Part shown: piece by piece, positions 1 through 7,984 of the stretch
Numbering within the stretch: the stretch's first letter is position 1
Layout of the letters: each line of letters begins with the position of its first letter
DNA from: Chamaesiphon sp031376885
Lineage (GTDB): Bacteria > Cyanobacteriota > Cyanobacteriia > Cyanobacteriales > Chamaesiphonaceae
Reading direction: 5' to 3'
NCBI GenBank assembly: GCA_031376885.1
Contig: JANMEL010000269.1
Coordinates: forward strand, 1 to 28,103
DNA length: 28,103 nt
The notes under the pieces: generated by a model
The model's database searches: none
Seen by the model: only the letters and a program-made list of their open reading frames with translations
What the model was told of the DNA's origin: nothing
Program-made: the position numbers and the translations under genes

Positions 1-6
1 AACACA

Positions 7-130
7 CCTGCTTGGTGTCTATGGCCTAGTGGACCCACTCCGATCCCTTCTCGAACTCGGTTGTGAAACTCTATTGCGGCGACGATAGTTGGGGGGTTGC
101 CCCCTGTCAAAATAGCTCGATGCCAAGCTT
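7..130 (+). rRNA. rrf: 5S ribosomal RNA
   Basis: This is the 5S rRNA of the large ribosomal subunit. The 5' arm GCTTGGTGTC (about 10-19) pairs with the 3' arm GATGCCAAGC near 119-128. The interior carries the conserved 5S core CGAACTCGGTTGTGAAAC and the AAAATAGCTCGATGCC block typical of cyanobacterial 5S. It is followed by a hairpin terminator, so it ends an rRNA operon whose 16S and 23S genes lie before the window. The exact ends are estimated from helix pairing. Confidence 0.93.
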
Positions 131-143
131 AATATTTAAAATA

Positions 144-176
144 AGAAGCCCTTGATTTAATTCGAGGGCTTCTTTG
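144..176 (+). terminator. Rho-independent terminator of the rRNA operon
   Basis: A perfect 9-bp stem (AGAAGCCCT at 144-152 with AGGGCTTCT at 165-173) has a 12-nt loop and a short T tract. It lies 14 nt after the 5S rRNA. It may also stop transcripts leaving recJ from the other side. Confidence 0.8.
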
Positions 177-248
177 TATGTATCTATACTTTGTTAATTT
201 GGTGCGTTACGGCTACCGCCTAACACACCCTACCCCATCCACAGTATC

Positions 249-2216
249 TCAAAGTTTTAATGTTTTCATGGCTGTTTTAATTAGTTGAAAATAATGATCT
301 TGGGTGATGTCTATGGTTTCGATCGATCCGCCCACATCAATAGACTGAGCGATCTTTTGACCTTTATTTAACAGGAGAGTTCGACCTCGATCGTTAGAAA
401 TACTCAATCTGTCGCCATTAGTAGAGACGCTACATGTATAGTCTCGTTCTTGATAGTTGAAATTATAAGTTTTAGTGCGTAATGGTAATCGGACGCTAAT
501 TATTTCGAGGTCGATTGTGTGTGAATCGCGCCATTTATTTTCTTTGAGTTTGTAGGCAATATCTAGGTTTTGAGGCAGGGGATAATAGTCACCAAATCTC
601 CAGGCGATCGCTTTTACTCCTTTTGGGAAGTCTGCTGTGGTAACGGTGAATTTTAGATGTCCTTTGCCGATAATTTTTTGATCGATTACGCGCACATCTC
701 GCGTCCAAAATACTGGATCTGGATTTTCCATGCCACAGGGATGAATGGCATCGATTTGTTGATAGAGAGCTAAATCTATCGCCTCTAGAGTGGCTTCGGC
801 ATCGATTTTGACTAGGTACTTGAGATGTTCGATTTCGAGGCATTGGTGGGCAAATTTGCTCAAGCTCTGTTGAAATTGCGCTAGATTCTCCGTAGGTAAT
901 GAGAATCCACCTGCGGCTCGGTGTCCGCCGTATTTGCCGAGGAGATCGTGACAGGATTCTAGGGCGCGAAATACGTCAAATTCGGGGATACTGCGAGCGG
1001 AGCCGCGAATGTGATGTTCATCTTCATTGGTACCGATGAAGACGGGTACGCCATAACGTTCGACTAGGCGAGAGGCGACGATGCCAATTACGCCGTGATG
1101 CCAGTTGGGTTGAACGATTACGAGGACACGGTTTTGGCGGATGTTATAGTTACCATTTTCGATCGCATCGATGGCTTCTTGTTCGATGCGGGTACACATA
1201 TCTTGACGTTGCTTATTAACTTGCTCGCACTGAATCGCTCTGGCTAAGGCAACACTCATATCTGGAGTTGTGAGCAAATCGATGATAATCTGTGGATCGT
1301 CGATTCTACCGATCGCATTAATTCTTGGGCCGAGTCGAAAGCCGATGGCTTCTGGTTTTAGGGGGGTATTAGTTTTTGTTTCGCCTTCGGTACCGGACAT
1401 TTTAATTAAGGCTTGAATACCGACGACTTGGGAGTTTGGCAAGAGTTTTAAGCCTTGCTTGACTAAGCGACGGTTGATACCTGTTAATGGTGCTAAATCG
1501 GCGATCGTTCCCAAGGTAAATAGTTCTAATAACTCATTGCTTAGGGATGGTTGTTTCAGTCTGGCGGCTAATTCAAGAGCTAAGATATAAGCGACCCCTA
1601 CTCCAGCAATTCCTCGATAAACTGAGGATTCGGCAATCAATTTGGGATTGAGAATTGCTTGGGCTGGGGGTAATTTTTGGGGAAGATCGTGGTGATCGGT
1701 GATAATTACTTGTAAGCCCAATTCTACGGCTCTGGAGATTGCCTCGACAGCGGAAATGCCATTGTCTACTGTGATAATCAATTTCACGCCTTCAGCATGA
1801 AATTCTTCAACGATGCGGCGATTGATCCCATAACCATCTGACATACGGCTGGGGATGGCATAATCTACATCTGCACCCAAGGCTGATAGAGCGCGAATCA
1901 ATAAGGCGGTGCTCGTCATTCCATCTGCATCATAATCGCCACAAATAGCAATTTTGGATTTATTGGCGATCGCGTCTACAAGTAGATCTAGACTGAGTTC
2001 TAAATCGGGAAATTCTGTCAGCGGAGAAGGTAATTCGGCTGTTTCTGGATGAATGAATAATTCGGCTTGGGTAGGTGTCTCAATTCCTCGATTAATTAGT
2101 ACTTGTGAGAGCAAGGGAGATGTTCCCTCTCCTTCTGTCAGAGTAATTGCTGCTGCTAATGTCACCGCTTGAGATGAGCTATTGGGTGCTATTTGCCAGC
2201 GGTGTTGGGGAAGCAT
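249..2216 (-). CDS. recJ: Single-stranded-DNA-specific exonuclease RecJ
   Basis: RecJ is a 5'-3' single-strand DNA exonuclease of recombinational repair, mismatch repair and stalled-fork processing. The 655-residue product carries the DHH phosphoesterase motifs in order: DYDADG at 94-99, the TVDNG block near 149-153, and DHH at 174-176, all expected to bind the two catalytic metals. A GKYGGHRAAGGF motif of the DHHA1 domain follows near residue 425, and then an OB-like C-terminal part. Length is usual for cyanobacterial RecJ. The start opens with MLPQHRWQIA, a typical N-terminus for this group. It is transcribed towards the 5S gene and is divergent from coaX across a 348-bp gap, so it is probably monocistronic. 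The family assignment is firm. Confidence 0.95.
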   Translation of the reverse strand: MLPQHRWQIAPNSSSQAVTLAAAITLTEGEGTSPLLSQVLINRGIETPTQAELFIHPETAELPSPLTEFPDLELSLDLLVDAIANKSKIAICGDYDADGMTSTALLIRALSALGADVDYAIPSRMSDGYGINRRIVEEFHAEGVKLIITVDNGISAVEAISRAVELGLQVIITDHHDLPQKLPPAQAILNPKLIAESSVYRGIAGVGVAYILALELAARLKQPSLSNELLELFTLGTIADLAPLTGINRRLVKQGLKLLPNSQVVGIQALIKMSGTEGETKTNTPLKPEAIGFRLGPRINAIGRIDDPQIIIDLLTTPDMSVALARAIQCEQVNKQRQDMCTRIEQEAIDAIENGNYNIRQNRVLVIVQPNWHHGVIGIVASRLVERYGVPVFIGTNEDEHHIRGSARSIPEFDVFRALESCHDLLGKYGGHRAAGGFSLPTENLAQFQQSLSKFAHQCLEIEHLKYLVKIDAEATLEAIDLALYQQIDAIHPCGMENPDPVFWTRDVRVIDQKIIGKGHLKFTVTTADFPKGVKAIAWRFGDYYPLPQNLDIAYKLKENKWRDSHTIDLEIISVRLPLRTKTYNFNYQERDYTCSVSTNGDRLSISNDRGRTLLLNKGQKIAQSIDVGGSIETIDITQDHYFQLIKTAMKTLKL

Positions 2217-2360
2217 GGTTTTTAAAAACGGAGTGCTGAAGTAATTAGGCTATTATTTAGATAATATACTATCTAGATCCTAATTTAAGATTATTTTTAG
2301 CTTAGAGTAAAAAAGATACCAATCGTAACTTTATTATTCCCGATCGATTGCAGATTTACG

Positions 2361-2436
2361 CCCTAGTGGAGATGGGCGGGTTTTGTTTAAAATCGATTGA
2401 TAAAATCGACAGTTATCTGATAAACTCGCCCCTACA
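2361..2436. repeat. Dispersed hairpin repeat in the recJ-coaX gap
   Basis: GGGCGGGTTT near 2374 and AAACTCGCCC near 2422-2431 are inverted, with near-palindromic sequence between them containing two AAAATCGA blocks. The flanks read CCCTAGTGGAGAT and CCTACAG. Elements of this look (a CCTA edge and a GGGCGGGTTT arm) are common dispersed intergenic repeats in cyanobacteria. The rest of the 2217-2564 gap is AT-rich and must hold the divergent recJ and coaX promoters, but I see no strong promoter that I can place. Confidence 0.5.
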
Positions 2437-2564
2437 GATCCTAATCTATCTCATAGTAACATTATCTCGGATTGACTAAGAATACTTGGGAACTGAACTT
2501 TTTACAATTACGATCGGTACAATTATATATTCGATCTTAAAGATCGTTATCTACGGGAGATTGA

Positions 2565-3341
2565 GTGATTAATAATATTTGGATTGGATTGGCGATCGGA
2601 AATTCCCGTTATCATTGGGCTTGGTTTTTAAATACTCAATTAAAATCGAGTTGGGATACAATTTATTTAGATCGGGATGCAGATCTAGGTGCCGATTATC
2701 TTAATTTACTACCTGTAGATCTACGACTGGAAATCGATCGACAACAGATCGATATATCTAAAGTGCCAATTTATTTAATATCTGTCGTTCCCAGTCAAGC
2801 AGTAATCTGGCTGCAATTACCGCAAGTCAAACAAATTACTCTAGCCGATATTCCGTTATTCAATCTCTACCCTACATTAGGTATCGATCGAGCATTAGCT
2901 ATATTGGGAGCGGGGGAAATATATGGTTATCCAGTATTAGTTGTTGATGGCGGTACAGCATTAAGTATTACAGGGGTCGATGGAGATCGAAATTTAGTTG
3001 GCGGCGCAATTATCCCCGGATTGAGATTGCAATTCAACTCTTTATCAACGGGTACCGCCGCATTACCTCCTGTCAAATTAACCAAACAATTACCTCCTCG
3101 CTGGAGCAATAATACCCAGGATGCGATCGCCAGTGGAGTTTTATATACTGTATGTTCTGGTATTGCCAGTTTTATTGATGATTGGGAACGACTATATCCC
3201 AACAGTTTGACGATCTTTACTGGCGGAGATGGGGAACTTTTGGCTGGATATTTGCGATCGAACTTATCGCTATCTATGGGCAGCCGAATCCGATTCGATC
3301 GAGAGCTATTATTTCATGGATTGAGAGGAGTTATCGGTTAA
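2565..3341 (+). CDS. coaX: Type III pantothenate kinase
   Basis: CoaX phosphorylates pantothenate to 4'-phosphopantothenate, the first committed step of coenzyme A synthesis. The 258-residue protein has the ASKHA-fold motifs of the type III family: an N-terminal phosphate-binding loop (IGLAIGNSRYHW), GIDRALAILGA at mid-length, the DGGTALSIT segment, and the GGAIIPGL substrate-side motif. The start is GTG at 2565, preceded by the Shine-Dalgarno-like GGGAGA at 2555-2560. No upstream ATG in frame gives a better start. It converges with the hydrolase gene, leaving only 16 bases between their stops. Confidence 0.9.
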   Translation: MINNIWIGLAIGNSRYHWAWFLNTQLKSSWDTIYLDRDADLGADYLNLLPVDLRLEIDRQQIDISKVPIYLISVVPSQAVIWLQLPQVKQITLADIPLFNLYPTLGIDRALAILGAGEIYGYPVLVVDGGTALSITGVDGDRNLVGGAIIPGLRLQFNSLSTGTAALPPVKLTKQLPPRWSNNTQDAIASGVLYTVCSGIASFIDDWERLYPNSLTIFTGGDGELLAGYLRSNLSLSMGSRIRFDRELLFHGLRGVIG

Positions 3342-3357
3342 GAATGTAGATTTAGAT

Positions 3358-4206
3358 TTAAAACTTTTCTGAACTGCTTTCGGATTGGATCTTGAGTGGA
3401 GCGATAAATTCTTGGATTTCTCTAATAATTTGTCGCACAGATCTGGTGGTTAAATTTGATTCTCCATTCTGAATCAATTTATATTTAGATTTTTTTACCG
3501 ATCGAGCATAAGCTTGACTTTGTTCGATGATTTTTTTGTCGTCACTATCGCTCTGCAAAATTAATAAAGGCTTATTGAAATCACCTAGTCGATGGCAGAC
3601 TAATTCACTCGCAATTGTTCTCTTCGATCGCTCAAAAAATAATTTACAAGTAGTTGGAAAACTTCTGAAAAATTGCCAATAAGTTCGCATTTGTTCTAGC
3701 TTTGGTGCATCATCACTAACCGAAACCAGTAGTCCTAAACCGATCGACCACCATCTCAATAATCGCGGATGAGCCAATAACCAAAGTGTAAACTTGCTAT
3801 ATTTTAGCCAATTATCTAGAGAAAATCCCTCTGGGGAAATCGTTACTACTCCACCAACTAGATCTGGATATTTTAAGGTATAGTCGATCGAGATCCAAGC
3901 ACCCAAAGAATGTCCAACTAGATATACTGAATCCAAATTCAGCGTACTGATAAACTCATGCAAACAATCAACTTGAACCGCGATGGACATCTCTGATGGT
4001 TTGGTAGGAATTGAATTGCCAAAACCGAGTAAATCTAGGGAAAAACAATGAAAATCCTCGCTCAGTGGTTCCATAATCCCATCCCATTGACTGCTATCAT
4101 CCCAGCTACCATGCAGCAAGATCGCTACAGCACGATTGCTATCGCCTGCTTCGCGCCAGAACATTTGTCCGGCTGAAAGTTTCATTCGAGAATTCCGGTA
4201 CAGCAT
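3358..4206 (-). CDS. Alpha/beta hydrolase fold protein
   Basis: This is an alpha/beta-fold hydrolase of unknown substrate. Visible motifs are the oxyanion-hole LLHGSWDDSSQW near residues 30-41 and the nucleophile elbow GHSLGAW near residue 98, with Ser as nucleophile. A later ILQSDSDDK strand-turn offers the acidic residue. The usual C-terminal catalytic histidine (a GH motif before the last helix) is not visible: at the matching place the protein reads IQNGESNLTTRS. Either the histidine sits elsewhere or the triad is incomplete. The start is uncertain. Met1 at 4206 gives 282 residues, and Met8 at 4185 (MKLSAGQMFWRE) is equally plausible, with neither having a clear ribosome binding site. Confidence 0.75.
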   Translation of the reverse strand: MLYRNSRMKLSAGQMFWREAGDSNRAVAILLHGSWDDSSQWDGIMEPLSEDFHCFSLDLLGFGNSIPTKPSEMSIAVQVDCLHEFISTLNLDSVYLVGHSLGAWISIDYTLKYPDLVGGVVTISPEGFSLDNWLKYSKFTLWLLAHPRLLRWWSIGLGLLVSVSDDAPKLEQMRTYWQFFRSFPTTCKLFFERSKRTIASELVCHRLGDFNKPLLILQSDSDDKKIIEQSQAYARSVKKSKYKLIQNGESNLTTRSVRQIIREIQEFIAPLKIQSESSSEKF

Positions 4207-4564
4207 GAGTGAGGGATAAGGGATAATGAGTTCAGGGATGGGAAGTGGGAAGTCAAAAACAATTGTAAAATATTTTTATTCTGTGCAACCGCTGACTTTT
4301 TGCCCCTGGCCCGTGACATCCACATGATAAGCTACTATTTGGGCCTAAGGTCGGTCGATCGTCTACCCTCACCAAGACTAGCATTTTGGGTGAACGATCG
4401 CGTATGATAGGATCTGCTGAAGCTGCGTCCGATCGGTTCTATTGCCGATAGTTGCGTTCGATGTTCATATCTAAGATAGCTAAGGATTTCTAGCACAGCT
4501 CTGACAGACTCTAGCTTTAAATGGTTGGAAACTGTTACTTATTGTTTATTCTACAGAGGCAACT
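4207..4564. other. Intergenic region upstream of the 58-residue gene
   Basis: No gene is supported here. The first 50 bases carry degenerate GGGATAA/GGGATGG heptamers next to the hydrolase start. The rest (4300-4540) is GATCG-rich and should contain the promoters of the divergent hydrolase and small-protein genes. I see no confident promoter or RNA element. Confidence 0.5.
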
Positions 4565-4741
4565 ATGGCAAAACGCCGCAACCTGAAAAAGGAAAAGGCG
4601 GAGCGTAATCAAGCTTACGCTCGTAAGTTTAGAAAACGTCCCACAGGTGGACGGATGTTCAAATCGAGATTCCGTCCCCAATCTGGTGGTGGTACTTCGG
4701 CTGAGGAAGATAACGAAGATACATCCGCAGCAGCAAGCTAG
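4565..4741 (+). CDS. Small, strongly basic conserved-looking protein (58 aa)
   Basis: A short gene encodes 58 residues beginning MAKRRNLKKEKAERNQAYAR. The first ~37 residues are dominated by Lys and Arg (KFRKRPTGGRMFKSRFR). They are followed by a Gly-rich turn and an acidic tail ending EEDNEDTSAAAS. A basic helix with an acidic tail suggests RNA or ribosome contact, but that is inference. I believe similar small proteins are widespread in cyanobacteria, without a known function. An ATG at 4565 preceded by ACAGAGG at 4553-4559 supports the start. It converges with argH, separated by a heptamer repeat tract. Coding character (no in-frame stop, clear two-part composition) makes it likely real. 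Confidence 0.75.
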   Translation: MAKRRNLKKEKAERNQAYARKFRKRPTGGRMFKSRFRPQSGGGTSAEEDNEDTSAAAS

Positions 4742-4750
4742 TCGGTGGGG

Positions 4751-4850
4751 GGAGATTTTGGATTTTGGATTTGGGATTTTGCGGATGTGCGAACTGTTCG
4801 GGTTCCCCGACAGTAGAGCACACCAAGTAGGATTTGGGATTTTGGATTTC
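4751..4850. repeat. Heptamer short tandem repeats (GATTTTG type)
   Basis: Degenerate GGATTTT / GGATTTG heptamers run in two clusters, 4751-4778 and about 4830-4850, separated by a GC-richer segment. The same type occurs upstream of argH near 6310-6335. These short tandemly repeated repetitive sequences are typical of cyanobacterial intergenic DNA. Open frames read through them are spurious. Confidence 0.75.
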
Positions 4851-4905
4851 AAGTACAAAGTACAATCTTCTCTATGCCTATCCCTATCCTTTTCTCCCGC
4901 TTTGA

Positions 4906-6300
4906 CTAAGTTGACCGTTGTTCGAGCAGTAGGGTGCAGTCGATAATCGCTTGACGAACTCGATCGAATCCAGTTCCACCATAGCTATTCCGCGCTGCTA
5001 CTACCTGTTGTGGCGTGATGGCTGCATATATATCTTCGGCAAAGGCTGGATGCAATGTTTGCCACTCAGTTAAAGTGAGATCTTTGAGCAGTTTGTGCTG
5101 GCTCAAGCAAGTTTTGACTACTTTGCCAACCAAATTATAAGCTTCACGGAAGGGTACGCCCTTGGTCGCTAAGTAATCGGCGACATCTGTAGCGTTGGCA
5201 AAGTCTGATTCTACCGCCTCCGCCAATCGATCGGGGCGAAATTCAATTCCCTCAGCCATCAAGATTGTCATCGCTTCAAGACAAGCTTGGACGGTATTAA
5301 CCCCATCAAATAGGGCTTCTTTATCTTCTTGCAGGTCTTTATTATAAGCCAGCGGCAAGCCTTTCATCATCACTAGCATGGCTTGAAGATGACCGAAGAC
5401 TCGTCCGGTTTTGCCCCGTACTAATTCAGGGACATCGGGGTTCTTCTTCTGGGGCATGATACTCGAACCAGTGGCACAGCGATCGGTCAAAGTCACAAAT
5501 CGAAATTCTTCCGATGCCCAAATAATTACCTCTTCTGCTAACCGACTCAGATGTACCATAATCAGACTAGCAGCACCGAGAAACTCGATCGCAAAATCTC
5601 GATCGCTCACACCATCTAAACTATTCGCATAAACTCGATCGAACCCCAATAACTCCGCCGTATAATGGCGATCGATCTGAAAAGTCGTACCCGCCAAAGC
5701 ACCACAACCCAAGGGCGAAATATTCGTCCGTTTATAAACATCACCTAGCCGCTCCCAGTCTCTCTGAGCCATCTCAAAGTAAGCCAGGAGGTGATGAGCC
5801 AAACTTAGGGGTTGAGCACGTTGGAGGTGCGTATAGCCAGGAATGAGCGTATCTACATGTGTCTGGGCAAGAGTGAGTAATACCTGTTGGAATTCGCCCA
5901 GTTGAGTTTGAATGTTTTGGATTCGATCGCGAAGGTATAATCTAGTATCAGTTCCAACTTGATCGTTACGCGATCGAGCGGTATGTAATTTTTTGCCCAC
6001 ATCCCCGACGATTTCCGTCAGTCGTCGCTCGACGGCAAAGTGAACATCTTCTGCATCCACTCCTGGGTGGAAATTACCCGTCTGATATTCGGCGCGGATG
6101 GTTTCTAATCCAGCCACGAGTTCGGCACCCTCTTGAGTGCTAATAATCCCTGTATGGGCAAGCATCTGGGCATGAGCGATCGAACCAGTTAGATCGTACT
6201 CGATCAGTTCGAGATCGAAACCGATACTAGCATTAAATTTGGCGATCGCCGGATGAAGAGTACCTTCAAATCGATCGCTCCAAGTTTGTGGTTTAATCAT
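4906..6300 (-). CDS. argH: Argininosuccinate lyase
   Basis: ArgH cleaves argininosuccinate to arginine and fumarate, the last step of arginine synthesis, and works as a homotetramer. The protein carries the fumarase/aspartase superfamily signature GSSIMPQKKNPD at residues 278-289 with the catalytic serine loop, plus HTARSRNDQV and GYTHLQRAQP of the active site. I chose the ATG at 6300 (MIKPQTWSDRFEGT), giving 464 residues, the usual length. The open frame extends 33 codons further upstream, but that part is translated repeat DNA (heptamers read as PQSPKSKIQ), not protein. DUF192 lies divergently upstream and the 58-residue gene converges downstream. Confidence 0.95.
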   Translation of the reverse strand: MIKPQTWSDRFEGTLHPAIAKFNASIGFDLELIEYDLTGSIAHAQMLAHTGIISTQEGAELVAGLETIRAEYQTGNFHPGVDAEDVHFAVERRLTEIVGDVGKKLHTARSRNDQVGTDTRLYLRDRIQNIQTQLGEFQQVLLTLAQTHVDTLIPGYTHLQRAQPLSLAHHLLAYFEMAQRDWERLGDVYKRTNISPLGCGALAGTTFQIDRHYTAELLGFDRVYANSLDGVSDRDFAIEFLGAASLIMVHLSRLAEEVIIWASEEFRFVTLTDRCATGSSIMPQKKNPDVPELVRGKTGRVFGHLQAMLVMMKGLPLAYNKDLQEDKEALFDGVNTVQACLEAMTILMAEGIEFRPDRLAEAVESDFANATDVADYLATKGVPFREAYNLVGKVVKTCLSQHKLLKDLTLTEWQTLHPAFAEDIYAAITPQQVVAARNSYGGTGFDRVRQAIIDCTLLLEQRST

Positions 6301-6486
6301 GAGAGTCTGCTGAATTTTGGATTTTGGACTTTGCGGACAGGCGATCGAAGCGTTGACGCTCACACCTGCCTTCTCTGCGAGACGCTTTGCGAACGGCACG
6401 ACGTGTCGCTAGACAGTTCCCTCCGCACGTGTTGCACCAAGAAAGATTTTGCCAATCTGGAAACAAAGTAAGATCGATCGTCCTCT
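6301..6486. repeat. Repeat-filled gap between argH and the DUF192 gene
   Basis: Next to argH, 6310-6335 holds GATTTTG-type heptamers. From about 6338 to 6425 lies a dispersed element with GCGATCGAAGCGTTGACGC and TCTCTGCGAGACGC, a repeat family common in filamentous cyanobacteria. The divergent promoters must be embedded in or beside these repeats. I cannot place them. Confidence 0.55.
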
Positions 6487-7083
6487 ATGACAACAGATAA
6501 TTCTTTTACCCCCGATATCATTGTGAATCAACAACATCGACAATTTGGCCTAACCTGCGGCATAGTTGGCATCTTTATCTTAGGTTGTTCCCTCCCCATT
6601 CGATCGACTTTGGCACTCATCGGCAAAAACTTACAATTAGCCGACTCCAGAGTAGAGTCAAAATCACCTGTAGGGGGTCAAAAATTGCCGCTAACAGCTA
6701 GTATTACCATCGACAACCAAAATATCCTCTTGGAAGTAGCGCGCACCCCAGAACAGGGCGCGATCGGCTTGATGTATCGAACAGAGCTGGCTGACGATCG
6801 GGGTATGTTATTTGTGTTCGAGCCACCCCAACCAGCTAGATTCTGGATGAAGAACACCTTGATTCCCCTCGACATGATCTTTATGTATCGCGGCGTGATT
6901 CAACATATCGGCACCAGGATTCCACCCTGTAAAAGCGATCCTTGTCCCGATTATGGCCCAGATCGGCAGGGACAACTTATTGACGAAGTAATCGAACTCC
7001 GCAGTGGTAGAGCCGCACAACTCAAGCTCAAAGTCGGAGATAGCCTCAAAATTCGGCATTTTTCAGCCCAAAAGCTAAAATAA
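6487..7083 (+). CDS. DUF192 family protein with N-terminal membrane or lipoprotein signal
   Basis: This 198-residue protein has a C-terminal DUF192 domain (about residues 75-192): LEVARTPEQGAIGLMYRTEL, GMLFVFEPPQPARFWMKNT, IPLDMIFM and a final KVGDSLKI strand, all standard for the family. The biochemical role of DUF192 is not settled. Residues 20-45 form a hydrophobic segment ending ILGCSLPI, which may be an export signal or a lipobox with Cys as lipid site, so the domain likely faces the periplasm. The start has no clear Shine-Dalgarno sequence, which is common in cyanobacteria. A weak hairpin terminator follows directly. Confidence 0.85.
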   Translation: MTTDNSFTPDIIVNQQHRQFGLTCGIVGIFILGCSLPIRSTLALIGKNLQLADSRVESKSPVGGQKLPLTASITIDNQNILLEVARTPEQGAIGLMYRTELADDRGMLFVFEPPQPARFWMKNTLIPLDMIFMYRGVIQHIGTRIPPCKSDPCPDYGPDRQGQLIDEVIELRSGRAAQLKLKVGDSLKIRHFSAQKLK

Positions 7084-7091
7084 ATCTAAAT

Positions 7092-7133
7092 GTAAATTGG
7101 ATGCGTCAATAAAAGTGATACAATTTACTTTTT
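7092..7133 (+). terminator. Putative terminator after the DUF192 gene
   Basis: GTAAATTG (7092-7099) pairs with CAATTTAC (7121-7128), followed by five T residues. The stem is AT-rich with a 21-nt loop, so it is weak, but position and T run fit an intrinsic terminator. Confidence 0.45.
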
Positions 7134-7607
7134 AAAACCACCTTAAAAATACTCATCCTCAGATCCGCCCTTTGACAAAACTTCCGTGTTCTCACGGATT
7201 TCAAAAAGCCAATCCCAGGGTTAAATGTTTGTAACGCCAATCGCACGTCACCCAATCGGGAGATCCAGATAGCTCTTACAAGCAATGGAAAACCGTGTCT
7301 TGAGATTAACCAGGTGGTAACCCTCGCTGGTTCGATCGTCTGCGTAAATCCTGCCAACTGCTGCTAAAGGCAGTATTTATAGCTGGGTTTGTGATTCTCG
7401 TCGTTCCGTAAGCGCGGGAATCCCAGGCTACGCCAACGGTCAAGTCTTCAAATCTAATCTAAATTTGAAACTTTCCGTAATTTGGATTCACACTGGTGAG
7501 GATATAGATAATCCATTACTGTACCGACGCTCATTGAGTCGATCGTGACGGTGAAGGCTCTTGTCTCTTTTAATAAATACTTTTAACATCAGCCGGAGTA
7601 CAGGCAA
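7134..7607. other. Gene-free stretch upstream of the DUF2949 gene
   Basis: No coding gene is supported in about 470 bases. Small structures visible are a 6-bp hairpin TCCGTG/CACGGA at 7183-7198 and an ACTGC...GCAGT hairpin followed by ATTTAT near 7357-7378. A GGCTACGCCAACGG dispersed-repeat motif lies near 7430. The last 150 bases should contain the DUF2949 promoter. I checked by eye for tmRNA, RNase P RNA, SRP RNA and tRNA signatures and found none. Confidence 0.4.
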
Positions 7608-7799
7608 ATGGCTTTCACCCATTCAAACAAATTGATTCGCTTTTTACAAGAAGACTTGGCTATCTCTGCTTCAGCAGTGGCGATGGCTCTCAAGAAAATA
7701 GAACAAAATCCTGGCCCGCTGCCAATGATTTTGTGGCAATATGGTTTGGTGACGATCGACCAACTCGATCGCATTTACGACTGGATCGAAACAGCCTAG
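7608..7799 (+). CDS. DUF2949 family small protein
   Basis: This 63-residue protein matches the cyanobacterial DUF2949 pattern as I know it: RFLQEDLAIS at the start, then ALKKIEQNPGPLPMILWQYG and a LVTIDQLDRIYDWIE end. It is an all-helical, soluble small protein of unknown function. CGGAG lies about 12 bases before the ATG. The stop is followed at once by a GGGGATA heptamer array that separates it from the convergent hemL gene. Confidence 0.85.
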   Translation: MAFTHSNKLIRFLQEDLAISASAVAMALKKIEQNPGPLPMILWQYGLVTIDQLDRIYDWIETA

Positions 7800-7982
7800 T
7801 TAGGGGATAGGGGATAGGGGATAGGGGATAGGGAATTTAAAGCCATATTTACACTTCCTGCGAAAGTAAAAATACGATCTTTTTTAGAATTGTTTTCCTC
7901 TAAAGTTCCCCCTGTCTCATAAAGGGGATTTACTTGGGAAAACCCCCAGCAAATCCCCTATTCCCTAACCCCTATCCCCTAA
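7800..7982. repeat. Inverted heptamer arrays between two convergent genes
   Basis: Four GGGGATA units start at 7804 directly after the DUF2949 stop. Their reverse complement, as CCCCTA/TCCCTA units, occupies 7954-7982 directly before the hemL stop. A second nested hairpin, GGGGATTT (7924-7931) with AAATCCCC (7951-7958), lies inside. Transcripts from either side could fold a long stem here, so the array may act as a two-way terminator. That function is inferred. Confidence 0.7.
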
Positions 7983-7984
7983 CC

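Noticed and set aside
4647..4946. Plus and minus frames across the GATTTTG heptamers
   Set aside because: They are translated tandem repeats and out-of-frame overlap of the 58-residue gene.
7106..7357. 83-codon minus-strand frame after the DUF192 gene
   Set aside because: No family pattern and no ribosome site; composition looks random. I treat the stretch as intergenic.
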